Of a DNA stretch of 64,000 bases, positions 11,635 through 25,385 are shown in pieces. The stretch's first letter is position 1. The number at the start of each line of letters is the position of its first letter. The DNA comes from Cephalotus follicularis (Eukaryota; Streptophyta; Magnoliopsida; Oxalidales; Cephalotaceae), in NCBI GenBank assembly GCA_001972305.1, contig BDDD01000309.1, positions 124,001-188,000 of the forward strand, in the 5' to 3' direction. Both the position numbers and the translations under genes were made by a program. The notes under the pieces are model-generated. The model did no database searches. It saw only the letters and a program-made list of their open reading frames with translations, and was not told the origin of the DNA.

Positions 11635-13094
11635 TTGCTTCTCTCTTCTCTTTCCAATACTCAAAAAAGGGAAGATTTTAAAACAACTCCGGTTGCTTTT
11701 TCAGTATCTTTTCTTTGCTTTTTTAATCAAATCAATTATGGTTATTGAAAATCAAGAACCTATAGATACATCAATTCTATGTAATCCACTTCAACTCATA
11801 TTACTATTGAAGAAACGTCTATGAACAGAGGGAAACAGAGACAGAGAGAACTATTTCTAACTTTTATCATTTCCTCCAATCCTTGATCACAAACTATAAC
11901 AACTATCAAATGTTTTAACAACCCATTAGTTTTTTAACATGAATCACTCAACTCAAGAAGATAACATTAACAGCACCAAACAACCACTCAAAAAGGGGTT
12001 TTTACAAGATTACAAAACAAAACAAAGAAACATATATACTCCTAGTCTCCTACCACAAGCACTCTCTAAATCTTACTCTCTTTAAGAAGCAGCTGTTGGT
12101 GGTGTCGTTGACGCCAGTGAGTGAAGAGAAAGAGAGAGATTGATATTTTTATATTTTGAACTACTTAAAAAAAGGCATTTTGGTATCCTCATTTATGAGT
12201 GCAGCCAGTGACAAGAAGCAGAGTCCAGAAATCTAGTAGGATATTCATCCATCGTTTTTGGTCCTTGATGTCCTTCATATTTGTTTGTTATTACCAAATT
12301 AGTCAATTATTTGATAGTTAAATGTCTGGATGACATTATTTTGTCTTTTTTCCTTTTTTTTTTTTAATATGGGGTTGAAATATTTTGTTATTTTGGCGAA
12401 TTATTGACAAAAAAAATTCTTTCTCAAATTTTCGTTTAGAAATTATTGTAAATCACGGTTTGCATAAATCCAAATAAGTAAGGGGTCTAATTGAAAAATG
12501 ACTATAATGTCCACCTATTGAACAAAAGTATATTTTGGGAGTACCTATTTAGACATTAAATACCAATAGACAAATTCGTCTTTTCTTCATTTGTTTGGAT
12601 TTATTTCTTCTGTTTAAAAAATAATAATAATAAGGAAAATTGTTGTTTTCTTTCTTTTTTTAGTTCAAAACAAAACAAATCATATTCCTATGATGTATTT
12701 GTCATACTCAGGATATAAGGACCAGGACCAAACAAATTATGAGAAATTTGGCTTCACTAGGTGCAGAGGGAGATCCATGAAAGTCTAATAGTTATAATTA
12801 TTTTATTTGTTATAATTTAAGTGTTGAAATACGAATACAAAAAAAAAAAAAAGGTAAAACCCCTTGAAAATGTAAAATACTACTATCATTATCATATTTG
12901 TCCTTTTCATTAATTAATGTCTTACCTTGCCCAAAAGTCCACTCTATGACTTCATTTTAGAAGCTATTTTTTTATTTAATTCTATATAAGATGGCCTAAA
13001 AACCAAAGAGCTCTTGTTTTTATTACTTTTGTCCTTTTTTTTACTTACTTTCTAATAATTTATTTAAACCAATTCAAAGGGTTAAATTAAATAT
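11635..13094. promoter_or_regulatory. bHLH 5' UTR/promoter and AT-rich spacer
   Basis: Upstream of the bHLH start codon, a pyrimidine-rich 5' leader on the minus strand (GA-rich on plus near 11840 and 12125) runs to about 12150. AT-rich spacer without a credible ORF follows up to the copia LTR at 13095. No specific TATA box or transcription start could be fixed. Confidence 0.4.
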
Positions 13095-13352
13095 TGTTAG
13101 ATCAGAAGCTCAAATTTGATTTAAACCTAATTTTTTATTTTGGAGTAGATTAGTATTTTTATGTATTAGATTTTATCTCTATATATGTGATTGAATAGAT
13201 GGTTTAAGGTTAAGTCGCAAACATATTTTCATAGTATATGTTTTTATCTCTCTCATGATTTTTTCTCAGTTTTGTTTTTTTCACGTAAAAATTTGTATTC
13301 TTTATTGCTTTATTATTGATCGATATCTATATGTGTATATGCGAATTCTACA
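13095..13352 (+). repeat. 5' LTR of the copia fossil
   Basis: The 258-bp stretch from TGTTAGATCAG to GAATTCTACA is followed two bases later by TGGTATTAGAGCG, a close match to the initiator tRNA-Met primer-binding site TGGTATCAGAGC (13355 onward). The left flank is AATAT; no matching right flank is available. Confidence 0.75.
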
Positions 13353-16300
13353 AGTGGTATTAGAGCGTTAAGTTGGTGTGTTGCATGATTTCGTCAGTCT
13401 CACAGATGGCTATCACAACTTTGAAGCACAAGGTTGAGGTGTTTGATGGAAAGAAGAATTTCAGTATATGGTAGAGTATTGCTAAGGATATAGTGATCAA
13501 ACAAGGCTTGTCGAAAGCTCTGAAGAGGGTGAAACCATAAACGATGAGTATTGACGAGTAGGAAGAACTTGAGGCAAATGCGGTTTTGATGATCCGATTG
13601 AGTCTGGCACCAAAGATCAAATACCGGGTTTTACAAAAGACTTCTCCGAAGGCATTGTGGGATAAACTTGAAAAGGTTTACATGTCGAATTCTCTATCAA
13701 ATTGATTGCATTTGAAGAAGGATTTGTACGAGTTAAGAATGACAGAAGGATCGGATTTGGTCAACCATATTAATGAGTTCAATTGATTGGTGACTCAATT
13801 GCCAAGTATAGAAGTTAAACTTGAAAAGAAAGATCAAGTCCTTCTCTTGATATTATCACTGCCATAATCATTTTCAACGGTGAAGATAACACTCCTTGTT
13901 GGAAATGAGAGATTAACAATTGATGAAGCAATGTCGACACTCTTAGATACCAACAAGATAAAGGCTACAAGTTCTACTGGTCAAGGAGAGAGCTTGGTAG
14001 CAAGTTCAGAACGATGTGGCATAAGTAATTCTCGAAAGAAGAACTCATGGAGGAAAATCGAGATCAAATTCATAGCCAAGAAAAAAGAATAAGTCTCATA
14101 TTGAGGTCTCATATTGAGTGTTTCCATTATCATGATAGGGTAATTATAGATCAAATTGTGAAGTTTTCAAGAAACATCTAGATAAGAAGAAGAAAGGGAA
14201 GAAGATCTCTAATTCTGCTAACATCACTGATGACAACAGTGATGGAGAATTGTACTCAATTTCGACAGTTATAGCACAAGGTAATTCTCTTTCCATAAAG
14301 GTTGATAGTTTTATCACAGATTGGATCCTTGATTTCGTATGTTCATTCCACATCTGTCACGGAAAGGATTAATTTGATTGCAATGGTGTTACTGTGTTGA
14401 TGGGTAACAATGCAGCTTGAAAAGTTATAGGTATAGGTACCATCAAGATCAAAATGTTTGATGGTATTGTTAGGACATCAGGGGATGTTAGATATGTTCT
14501 AGATTTAAAGAAAAACCTGATTTTTATAGGCACATTAGATGCATCTGATTGTAGTATTTCAATTAGAGGTGGGGTCATACAGATCTGTAGAGGATCAATG
14601 GTGATTATGAAGGGTAAAAAATCTAGAAATCTTTACCAGTTGATAGGAGATACAGTTATAGGTGAAGCAATAGTATTTAGAGACAGAGACTTCAAAGCAG
14701 CTTCTCATACCAACAAGGATGCACTCGATTATATACATTCAGATGTCTAGGGGCCGATAAGGCATACTTCTAATGGCGGGGCTCGATGTTTTGTTATCTT
14801 CATTAATAACTACTCTAGAAAAGTGTGGGTGTATTTTCTGAAGCACAAGTCAGGGGTTTTCAGTACATTCAAGCAACGGAAATCTAAGGTTGGAAATCAG
14901 ACTGGTAAGAAGATAAGGTACTTCAGATTAGATAATGGCATCGAGTAAAAAGATGACAAGTTCATTCAATTCTGCACGAATGAGGGCATCACTAGGCATA
15001 TCTATGTTAAGGGAAGCCCCTGGAAAAATGGACTAGCAAAGAGGATAGATAGGACACTTCTTGATTGGGCCAGATGTATGAGATTGAATGCTAACTTGCC
15101 AGTGAGCTTTTGGGTTGAGGCAATTAATACTGCCTGCTATTTAATCAACAGGTCTTCATCAGCAAACATTGACTACAGAGTTCTCGAGGAAGTGTGGTCA
15201 GGTAAACCTATTGATTTCTGAATTTTGAAAATATTTGGTTGTCCTTTATATGTTCACTTGCAGAATGAAGTGCGATATGAACTTGAACCAAAATAGAAGG
15301 AATATGTATTCCTTGATTATGAAGATGGAGTCAAAGGGTACATGTCATGGGATCCAGTGACCAAAAAGAAGGTGGTTAGCAGAGATGTTGTGTTCAACGA
15401 GAAGAAAATGTTGAATACAAATGAAGAACCAATAATTAAAGGGGAACAGAGACACATTGTAGATGTGGAGTTGCATGAGAATGAAAGAGAATTAGATGAA
15501 GTTTCAGGTGAGCAACCTACAGAGCAGAAGCAATCTTATAACTTGGTCAAAGATAGGGAAAAACGTGCTAGTAAACCTGCGCTGAAATATTGGTTTGAAG
15601 ACATGGTTATTTTTGCCTTGGTTACTGGGGGTGGAGATCCAATTAGTTACCTAGATGCTATACAGTCATATGAAAAAATCAAATGGGTGACAGGTATGAC
15701 AGAGGAAATGGAATCTCTACACAAGAATAAGACTTGGGAGTTGGTCAAACTTCCAAAAAGGTTTAAGGCTACGATTGCAAATGGGTATTCAGAAAGAAGG
15801 AAGGTTAGTCTGAAAAAGAAAGGGGAGAAGTATAAGGCAAGGTTGGTGGCAAAAGGGATCTCTTAGAGAGAGGGAATCGATTACAATGAAATTTTCTCAC
15901 AGTAGTCTAGCATACTTCTATCATGTTGATTTTATCTATCGTAGCATCATAAGATATGGAGTTGGATCAGCTAGATGTTAAGACAACTTTCCTACAGGTG
16001 ATCTAGAAAAGAAAATCTACATGCAACAACCAGAGGGGTTTATAGAATCAAGCCAAGAAGACTTAGTTTACAGGTTGAGAAAGTATTTATGTCTTCTGAA
16101 ACAATCCCCTAGACAATGGTACAAGAGGTGCGATACTTTTATGGTAACTCATAGTTACTACTATTGTCAGTATGATCCATGCGATTATTTTTGAACTCTT
16201 GATGATGATTCTCTTATCTTGTTGACTTTCTATGCGGATGACATGTTGATCGTTACCAAGAGAATGTTAGTTATCATACAATTGAAGAGATTATTGAGCA

Positions 16301-16970
16301 GAGAGTTTGATATGAAAGATCTGGGAACGACGAAGAAGATACTAGGTATGGAGATATATAGGGATCGTAATGATGGAAAATTATGGTTAACCCAAAATGG
16401 CTATGTGGAGATTGTGTTGGAAAGATTTAGCATGCTAAAAGTTAAACTTGTTACTACACCTTTGGGAGCACGTTTTCGTTTATCTTCACAACTATGTCCA
16501 AAGACGAAGAAGCAGGCGGAGTACATGTCACTTGTACTGTATGCTAATGCGGTTGGATGTCTTATGTATGCTATGGTTTACATGATACCGAATATCTCAC
16601 AGGCTATTAGAGTGGTTAGTAAGTATATGAAAAATCCAGGAAAACAATATTGAGATGTTGTTAAATGGATTTTCAGATATCTTGTAGGTACAACTAACTA
16701 TGGTATCATGTTTGATTGCAATATAGCAAGGGGTGAGATTATGGGTTTTTTTTATTCAAACTATGTGGGGGATTTAGACTGTAGAAGGTCTACAACAAGT
16801 TTTGTGTTCACTTTCTCGGTTGGGCCTATATGTTCAAGATTAATGCTGCGGCCTACAACAACATTGTCAACTACTGAGGCAGAATACATAGCATTGACAG
16901 AGGCATGAAAAGAGGCTTTGTGGCTAAAGGGACTAATTCAAGTACTTGGATTCAAGTAGAACAGTGTTCA
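13095..16970 (+). mobile_element. Ty1/copia fossil, 5' LTR through RNase H
   Basis: The plus strand shows an LTR, a PBS and then recognisable copia domains in order. These are gag (from about 13387), GAG-pre-integrase (about 14560-14700), integrase (about 14750-15230), reverse transcriptase (about 15650-16650, with FYADDMLIV) and RNase H (about 16700-16960, with STTEAEYIALTEA). It is an old, heavily broken copy with many interruptions. Its 3' end and 3' LTR are not seen; the outer LTR at 16971 begins there. Confidence 0.9.
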
Positions 16971-17079
16971 TGACACGACCCGTCCCGCAAGGTTGTGCAC
17001 GCTATAAAAACGAGCCGTGAAAACTATAACTAATTTCGCACACCAAACAGCGTGTTTTGTAGATGATAAGGGACTAAGT

Positions 17080-17390
17080 GTTGAGGTATGCCTTAGCTTC
17101 CAGAGCCCTGTCTTAGCTTCTTTTCTCCAAGGTCTGACCTCTACCTCTAAGGTCTGCCTTCAGGCACCAAGGTCTGACTTCGAGCTTTGAACTTTGGTCT
17201 CTACCTCTGGTCTTTTCCTTTGAGGTCTGCCTTCAAGCACCGAGGTCTGACTTCAAGCTTTGAGCTATGACCTCTACCTTTGAGGTTTGCCCTGGCATTC
17301 GTAGCTCTGCTTTCCCTTGTCTGAGCTATGCCTTAGCATTATGAGCTCTTCCTTCAGCTGTCTGAGCTCTGCTTTAGCAGAACATCAAAA
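17080..17390. repeat. GAGGTCTGCCTT / GAGCTCTGC word repeats
   Basis: Irregular tandem words such as GAGGTCTGCCTTCAGGCACC and GAGCTCTGCCTT recur about every 30-60 bases. Related GTCTGCTCTGCTAACGC words recur near 40040-40320, in the right part of the same interrupted LTR. Confidence 0.7.
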
Positions 17391-18159
17391 ACGGTTGCTA
17401 AAATCTACAGTTAATTTACTTCAAATCCATCACAAGGATACCACAATCAATTAAAGGTTCCCTATTTCAACATATAATCCATACATAAACATTATTACTC
17501 CAAATATATCAACATCTTATTATAATTCTAGTTATCAAGCATGAACATAATAACAATCCCATATGTCCCCATGCATGCATGTGTTACTGGCCAACTCTGC
17601 CAGTGTAAGGTGCCTGTACTCCCGTGGTCTATCTCTAGCAGACACAACTGCTAATGGTCTGGTGGATCAGGTGAATCGTCGGCTGCTGCCTCAACTGAAA
17701 AATGTAAATAGGGGAGGGGGGTTAGTCCAAATGACTAAGTGAGATGAGACAAGTCATTCCCTGTTACATCCATCAATAACCGGATGTGCTGAATAAAAGT
17801 GATATGGTATGATCAAAAATGTATAAGCAATAATGGAACGGAATAGATCCATGGAAGATATCTCAACCAAATTCCAATAAAGGAACTCGTAACTCAATAA
17901 TGAAAATCCAATGAACAAACTCACACTCAAAATAGTACTCCATGAGTACAGTAAAATCATAATGCAATAAAGTATCAAGAGTTATGAATATGATCCATAA
18001 TCATAAATTATCTGCGTATGCTGGTACAACTATACTGTCATCATCATATATCATATCACCGTCATATATCATGGCATCATAATACAGCTGCTGCAGCAAT
18101 AATCATAGATCAATAGGCTACATGATATGTACATCATCCTTCATACACCGGTACAGAGT

Positions 18160-18270
18160 GCCTATACCTCAGCCTCGTCTGAGGGGCCGACGTATCACCT
18201 CATAGACCCTAGCCCTCGTCCAGGAAACCACTTGCAACATATCTCAACCTCGTCTGAGGGGTCGGCATAT
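18160..18270. repeat. 75-bp minisatellite of the outer LTR, left part
   Basis: CTCAACCTCGTCTGAGGGG recurs with a 75-base step (about 18168 and 18243), and GACCCTAGCCCTCGTCC lies between. The array is interrupted at 18270 by the chromovirus and resumes at 32933-33061, where the same words continue. Confidence 0.8.
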
Positions 18271-20773
18271 TGTGACGATCCGAATTCCTTTTTTGTACTA
18301 TTCATGCGTATACTGTACTGTATTGAACTGTATCGGACGGTATTGAACAGAGGTATTCCTATACCTATTGTTATTGTATCGATTATATGTATGTATAGTC
18401 AGGATTTTGGGCTGAGTTTCAGAGAAAAGGCCGGACTGACTATATAAGTCAAGTTCCTTAACCATTTCTCTCATTCCACACATTTCCCATTCTTCTCCCC
18501 CTCTCTTTATCCTTCTTCCTCTCTTCCTCCCAGCTGAGCAGCCTCCATACCCTTCTTGAAGCTCCGGATTTGCTGCTCCATCAACAAGTAGAGATTGCAA
18601 GTCGCCTTCTTGCGGATTGAACAACATAGCAGCCGATTCTTGAGGGTTTCCAGTCATTGATCGATCGTTAGCTCAACTTTTGAAGCTTCGTTAAAGGTAG
18701 GACTTCCCTACTTCAATTGATTATTGCTTAATTGCATGATTGATTGAATTGCATGATTGATTGAGTGATTGAATGATTGTATGGTATAGAATTGAAAAAC
18801 TAGGGTTTTTATTGATTTCCTTGATCTAACCGATCTAGAAGGTTTTAAACTAAAATGAGAAGGTTGTAACAAGTTTTACTAACCTTAAATGATTGATTTT
18901 AACCCTTAGTTTTCAAAGAATGGATTTAAATTGGATTTTGACTTGAGATTGGCCACTTTTTCTGCACAAAAATCGACCCTGCCTAGTAAAGACATCGACC
19001 CCAGCCCATGGACGTCGATGTCTTTCACTTTAGAATGCTGTATCCTTGATTCCGTAGAAAAGACATCGATGTCTTTCAATGACATCGACGTATTTGCCTT
19101 GAGATGTCTTCTCCCCAGGAAAGACATCGATGCTGAACATCGATGCGCATTCCCAGGCTACTTTTATTGAATCGCATCGACGTCTTTGTTCAAAGACATC
19201 GACGTCCTTTGGCCAGATCTCTATACAAATAGAGAAAGAAATTGACGTTTTTCAAAGACGTCGATGTCATTCTACCGTTTTAAAGGAATGCCCTGATATG
19301 CATCGATGTCTTTGTCCAAGGACATCGACGCCTTTTGGGCTGAATGGAACTTTTAACAGTTTTAAAGCTAGTTTTCAGCTCCTTTTCACATTATCGTTTG
19401 ACCAGAGCCTCACTTGAGGTATTCAAGCACATAGTTTTATACAGTTTTTAAAGATTGAATTGTTAGAATGATGGTCAAGCCATAGGCGATGACCCAGTGA
19501 CTTTCGTGGACCGAATATATGTTCTTTCCTATTTCATCGACTCGATCGTCACCGTCTAGTGGCTTCTAATTGATTGATTGTTTGCTTGGGTCATAAGTGT
19601 CGAGAGTCTAAGTCCGGAACGTTGGATGCACATTCCCATTCCTTCGATTAGACATCACCACTTATTGACCTTGTTTTGACATTGTACTGACAGATTGATT
19701 GATTGATTGATTGTATTGTATGGATCCTATAGAGCGACCTTATGATTCGTGTCGGCATGTTAGGTTGATGACTTTGTCCACCTATTCTTTTGATCGTATC
19801 ATTTATTGAATTGTATTGACCTGTTGACGAGCAGTATTGTATTGATTGACGATTGATGCTCCCTTGAGGGCCGTAGCTCCCTAATGGTAACAATAGCTCT
19901 CTTGGTTATAGCTCATTGATATTGTATTGACCCAGCCATATGCTGGAAGATCTACGAGTTCCAGACCTGATCAGTCTGAAAACAGTAGATAGATCTCCCA
20001 CATTTTTCGAAGGACTACCTTTCGTGGGATTGATCATTACTATTGATTGACATTGTACTGACCCAAGGTCGCATGCTCTATAGAATTTGATTTATTGATT
20101 GGGTGTTTAATACACCACCACTGAGTGTCTGCCATTGATTGATTGTTATAGATCCTATCCATATGCTCTGTTATGGGCCAGTGTCATACGGATAGTCCGA
20201 TCACTAATTGTATTCATGCATTTTCCATGTCATGCATTGATATTGTACACTGCACATTGATATTGCATAGACTGCCACTGATATTGCACATTGTACATGC
20301 ATACACGCTGCATGAGGTTTCTGCTTGGCCAGTGTGGCTAACCCCATCCTTTGGGGTGGGGTTGTGTTGTACATTTTTGTGTACGGCATAGGTTGGGCAG
20401 CAGGTAGTAGCGGACAGAAGGACTGAAGACTCGTTTTGATCGCACAGCTGCTCAGGTACCGCTGAGTTGGTGGTGAGATGTTATAGTGAAAGAGTTGAAT
20501 GTAATATTTTGATATGACTGCTATCGTATTGTAAAAGATTGGTATTGTAGAGCACTGCACTGTATTGTATTGTATCGAATGACTGATACGGTATTGTAAC
20601 AGAACTTGTATTATATTGCATCGTATGGATGGATGGATTATTGTGTTGTATCTTCCACGCATTGTAAAGTTTTAAGTTTTTCTGTATTTCTATATTGTTA
20701 GTCCTGACCACTATATTGTATATTGGATTGAGAGTAATGCCACGTGTCCATTGTGTGGGCGCGGGGTGTTACA
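18271..20773 (+). repeat. Chromovirus 5' LTR
   Basis: From TGTGACGATCCG to GGGGTGTTACA, 2503 bp. It pairs with the 2488-bp copy at 30445. It includes a promoter-like TATATAAG (about 18438), a GT-starting leader (AAAGGTAGGACTTCCC near 18692) and the ATCGACGTC word array. Confidence 0.92.
18979..19340. repeat. ATCGACGTC word array in the 5' chromovirus LTR
   Basis: At least ten copies of words like AAGACATCGACGTC occur in both orientations, including the perfect 18-base palindrome AAAGACATCGATGTCTTT (about 19060) and facing pairs such as GACGTCTTTGTTCAAAGAC. The same array is kept in the 3' LTR at 31146-31500. Confidence 0.85.
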
Positions 20774-20776
20774 GAA

Positions 20777-20788
20777 TGGTATCAGAGA
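20777..20788 (+). other. Primer-binding site (tRNA-Met)
   Basis: TGGTATCAGAGA lies three bases inside the 5' LTR and matches the 3' end of plant initiator tRNA-Met, the usual primer for chromoviruses. Confidence 0.85.
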
Positions 20789-20938
20789 CACTTGTTGGCC
20801 TGCTAGCTAAGTATATTAATGCGTTGATTGAGATTGATTGAATGGAATTGCATGATATATGTTCTTGCTTATTCATGCCATTGTTTATTGGAAAAAAGAT
20901 TGATATTGGAATTGAAAGTGATTGCATTTGATCATCCC

Positions 20939-22535
20939 ATTATTGTCTTTTATAGCAATGGATAATAGAGGAAGACGTTGCCGACGGGGTGGAAGGAATA
21001 CTCCTGCCCTTGCCCCTGCCCCCGCGTCTGTTGATGATGAACCGGCTCATTATAACGTCTTTCCAGAGTATGATCCTAATGCTCTACTAGCCGGGGCTGA
21101 CCTTGAGGTTTGGAGACAGTTGTGTGCCACCATGGCACAGATGCATACTCTGATGGGACGCCGACAGGCTAGAGCTGAACATAGACCAAGGAGAGAAGAC
21201 ATGTTGAGCCGTTTCTTAAAGTTGCAATCTCCAGCATTTGTAGGACTCCCCGACCCTACCCTTGCTGAGTCTTGGCTAACTCAATTGGAAAAGATCTTTG
21301 AAGTCATGGGATGTGATGATGAACAGAAACTGGTATTGGCAGTGTATATGCTCCAAGGGGAAGCCGAGCACTGGTGGGCTATGGTGAATACAGATTGGAC
21401 AAGAAATGGTACAGCCCGCTCTTGGGATGCCTTCAAAAGAGAATTCAATGCAAGGTACCACCCTCAGGTAGAGACAGACAGATGAGAGATTGAATTTGCT
21501 AACTTGGTACAGGGAAGTATGATAATTGCTGAGTATGAGGCGAGGTTCATGCAATTAGCCTGAACTGCCCCGTACTTAGTGGAAGGCCAAGGGCATAGAG
21601 CAAAGAAGTTCCTTTGGGGACTGAGATTGGATTTGATGAGGCATTTGACTCCCTTGGGATTAATCCCCTATCGGATATTTCTTCCCGGGCTATGCAGCTT
21701 AAGGACATTGCAGCTGAGACTAAACTGATGAGAGATATGGCCCGCACCAGGCCTGCTCATTCTTCTTGGCAGGGTGGTAGTGACAGTGGCAGCGCGAAGT
21801 CGCAGAAGACTGATAGTAGCCCATCTCCTGGTTCTTAGGGTAGCAATCAGGATAACGAGAACCTGTCCCGTTCTCAGAGGAGAAACAGATCAAGGAACGC
21901 ACATCGTGGAAACCGATCTATAGCTCCTAGTCAGGGTACACCTTCTAGATTTTCTGGAAGTGGTGATCAGAGTGCTTTGGTCCCTTAGGTGCATTGTCAG
22001 AAAACCAACCATACTTCTGAGAATTGTAGGTGGTTTTTGGGTCTTTGCTTGGGTTGTGGTAGCTCCGACCACATTGCTAGAGTCTGCCCTCGGATTTTTC
22101 GTCCTAGAGGAGTGGATCAGATATAGCGGTTACTGCCTCCATAGGGACCGACTACCGGTATACTGTTTTCTTCCCTTGGGACTTCGCAGTCCGGAGGGAA
22201 ACAGCCTATGAGTTATGCTCCGACAGTTCAGGCCAGAGTTTTTGCTATGGAGCTGAGTGCTGCAGCAGGGTCTGATGTTGTGATTGGAGGTACTATTCGA
22301 CTCTTAAAGCTCCCTGCACGAGTTCTTATTGACCCAGGTTTATCACACTCATACATTGCATTGCATTTTGTTTCCTGTGTTGGTTTGAGACCTGAGTACC
22401 TTCCTTTCTTGATGGAGGTATCCACACCTCTCGGTGAGTCAGCGACTACCGATCGAGTGTGTAGAGATTGTGTTATTGAGATTGATGATCATTGCTTGTT
22501 CGCCGGTCTTATTATTTTACCGATGCATAGCCTAG
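20939..22535 (+). other. Chromovirus gag and protease start (fossil coding region)
   Basis: It begins with a Gly/Arg-rich leader (MDNRGRRCRRGG) and then carries the retrotransposon-gag pattern (PDPTLAESWLTQLEKIFEVM, QGEAEHWWAMV). A zinc-knuckle remnant lies near 21990-22110, and the pepsin-like protease begins near 22210 (LIDPGLSHSYIA). The solo LTR inserted at 22536 interrupts it. The frame is broken in a few places. Confidence 0.8.
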
Positions 22536-22719
22536 TGTAATGACCTGAATTTTTATTAAAGATATTAATTATGAAAAGATAACTGCTATTGTGTAATTGG
22601 CAAATATATCAAGGGACCCGTTGTATGACCCTACACTCAGGAGAGTTCGAGGGTAGGGGCTCGGGGGTAGCGCCCCCGGAAGAAAACTGAAATTGATTAT
22701 TGCTTTGGACTGGAAATTT

Positions 22720-22925
22720 TGACTTAAGCGCCGACGGTTCTAGGTAAAGAGTCGACGCTTTGGTGGTAAACCGGCGACGCTTGGACAGTGCAACGGAAAA
22801 TTGGACAAACCCCTCACACCGACGACGCTTACTAGAAAGCTCAGCTCTTTAGTCGGGAAGTAAGTTGAAGAACTCAGGATAAGCCCGTGACCGGCGACGC
22901 TTAGAGAGAAAGCATCGATGCTTTG
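22720..22925. repeat. CGACGCTT words in the solo LTR
   Basis: GCCGACGGTT, GTCGACGCTTTGG, CGGCGACGCTTGG, CGACGACGCTTAC and CGGCGACGCTTAG lie within 200 bases in the leader part of the LTR. They are similar in type to the words at 54420-54740 and 43330-43590. Confidence 0.75.
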
Positions 22926-23835
22926 ACCTGTGTCAGGTGCAGAATTCTAAGTTTTATGTCACTTGAGGAGGAATTAAATGGATTGTGGGACACTTGTCAA
23001 GCAAGGAAAGGAAGACCTATGATATTTTGATGTTAAGGGACATGTGTCATCAGCTGAATTGGAGGAAATAAACACATGGGCAACTAGGAGGCAAACTCAC
23101 ATGGGTGAGGTCATGGATGACACCATGCAAGCTTGGCCTCCAAGTTTGTCTCTCCTATATATATATATATATGCAGCTTTTAACCTGGAAAAGGGTTGGT
23201 TTATGCTGAGTTTGGAGAGGAGATTTCAGCTAAGGGAAGAAGAGGAGGAGATCAAAGTGAGGTAAGGAAATTTTATACCCATTTATGTCAAAGCTTTCTC
23301 TGTTTTACTTCAAAATTATGCAGCAGATTGTTTTGTTCATATCTTGCTCGTTTCTTGATGAAATTTCAAATGGTTGAATGTTTTGAAAACCTTAAGATGT
23401 CTACTTTAACTGTTATATTTTATGCATCTCTAAATTCTGCATAATTCTTGATGAAAAGCCCCATTTACTTCTACTGCTTAGGTCCTATTTTCAAAAGAAA
23501 ACTACAACTTTAAAAATTCATTGCAGCTTATTTTCTCAATGGAATTTTATGATTTTTATCTCTATGGATTCTTTGAGATGTCTAGTTTAACTATGATGTT
23601 TTAAGTTTTTCAGGAAAGAGTTTATTTCTATATGAAATATCTATTTTAGAAAAGTTATGCAAAACTGTTTTATAAATGTTTTTTCGAGTTAATTACTCAA
23701 AGTGATGAGAAATGTTTTATGATTGTGAAATGAAATGAATGAAATGAATGTTTCTACACGAGAAACCAGTTTTAGAAATGTTTTACAATGATGTTTTATG
23801 AATGCTTTGATCTGATCACTCAAGGTATTAAGGAA

Positions 23836-24100
23836 GATTTTATGAATGCATTTGAGCTAACTACTCAAATGAAGATAAATGTTTTATGAATGCATTTGAG
23901 TTAAGTACTCAAATAAAGAGAAATGTTTTATGAATGCATTTGAGTTAAGTACTCAAATGAAGAGAAATGTTTTATGAATGTATTTGAGTTAAATACTCAA
24001 ATGAAGAGAAATGTTTTATGGATGCATTTGAGTTAATTACTCAAATGAAGAGAAGTGTTTTACGAATGCTTTGAGCTGGTCACTCAAAGTATTAAGAAAT
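23836..24100. repeat. 44-bp tandem array with an internal palindrome
   Basis: GTTTTATG recurs at 23881, 23925, 23969, 24013 and, slightly changed, at 24057, an exact 44-base step. Each unit holds TTTGAGTTAAGTACTCAAA or a close variant, whose TTTGAGT and ACTCAAA arms are complementary, so every unit could fold into a hairpin. Confidence 0.9.
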
Positions 24101-25385
24101 GTTTTATGAAATGAATGAACAACTACTGGATTACGATCCAGTGAGGATTAATCTAGTAAAGACTAATGAATGAACCACCATTGAATTGCGATCCAAGGGG
24201 AATGAATCCGAAATGGATTATGATGGAGCGTAAAGTGCTCGCGGACATGCATGTGACGTAAGTATAGTAATCCGGGAGTGCACAATGCCCCAGTGAAGTG
24301 GTGTGAAAGGGTTCATTAAAGGTTCACGACCATTAAGTTTTATGAAATGTTCTGAATCATGAGATATGATTAGAAAAAGAAAAGGAATTTGAAATGTTCT
24401 TGTTGTATACTAGAAAAGGGGTTTTAAAGATGTTTTGTTTATGAATGTGAAGAAAATGATTTTACTGATGTTCTCAAGTATGGCTATGATACAAGCCAAA
24501 AGAAGGTATGATTGAAAAACGTTTTTGATTGTTTTCAAGTATGTCGGTGTTATACACACAGAAAAATGTATGATTTTAGAAATGTTCTGATTTTATGAAA
24601 GTTATCCAAAAAATGGATTTCAATAGTACAATGTTCTGGTCCTATAAACTAGAAGATGATTTTCAAAGATATTTTGAAATATATGATGTTGAAACGTTTT
24701 GATATAAATTATCAAAAACAATGGATTTCGATAACGTTTTATGACTATGTTTCGTACTGGGAAATTTAAAGCTCAGTCCTTTCAATGTCTTGTTTTCAAA
24801 CAAATCTTCCAGGAAACGTTGAACGTGAAGTTGCGAGCTTTAGAGGAAGTTCGCAAAAGAAGTGTAAGGAAAGGAAGTATGATATTCTATGAAGTTATGT
24901 TTTAATGTCATATGTTAATGTTTTCTGCCATGTAACGTTTTATGATAAACGATGTGTAGATGTTAAAGTAAGGAAATGAAAGCTATAGGTTATGATGTTT
25001 TTATGTAAGATGATGATATCTAAAGTTATTGAACATACTTGAGAGTATGAGAAGTTATTGGTAAAGGTGAGTATATGATTGTTTTATGATGTAATAAGTT
25101 TATGTTTTTCCGCTGTGTAAGGTTACATGTTAAGTGATGTACAAATGCAAATGTATTAGAAATGATCATGATAATGGGAATATGATATTTTGAAATTAGT
25201 GTTTCAAAGATGTAAGCATATGTGATCCTGCGAAGTTATTGAGTAATAATGTTAGATTAAATAATTAATGGATAGTTAATTGATTAAACGATTTGATGGT
25301 TAATGGTTCACCCCACGTAACGCACCGATTCCTCGAGGCTCGCTTTGAGCATAAAGTGGACTCGGGTCGGGGGCGTTACACCTAG

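Larger units (their letters stand above)
22536..25380 (+). mobile_element. Solo LTR (2.8 kb) inside the chromovirus protease region
   Basis: From TGTAATGACCTG to GGGGCGTTACA, flanked by exact CCTAG copies (22531-22535 and 25381-25385). It carries CGACGCTT words (22720-22925), a TATATATATAT run near 23157 and a 44-bp array. No coding capacity was recognised. Gypsy-type by its termini. Confidence 0.92.

Noticed and set aside
14144-14578. Minus-strand open frames over the copia fossil
   Set aside because: They are shadows of the plus-strand gag and protease region.
20173-20711. Open frames rich in His, Ile and Tyr on both strands of the chromovirus LTR
   Set aside because: They are by-products of GATTGATTG and TATTGTATTG repeats in the LTR, and the same pattern recurs in the other LTR copy.
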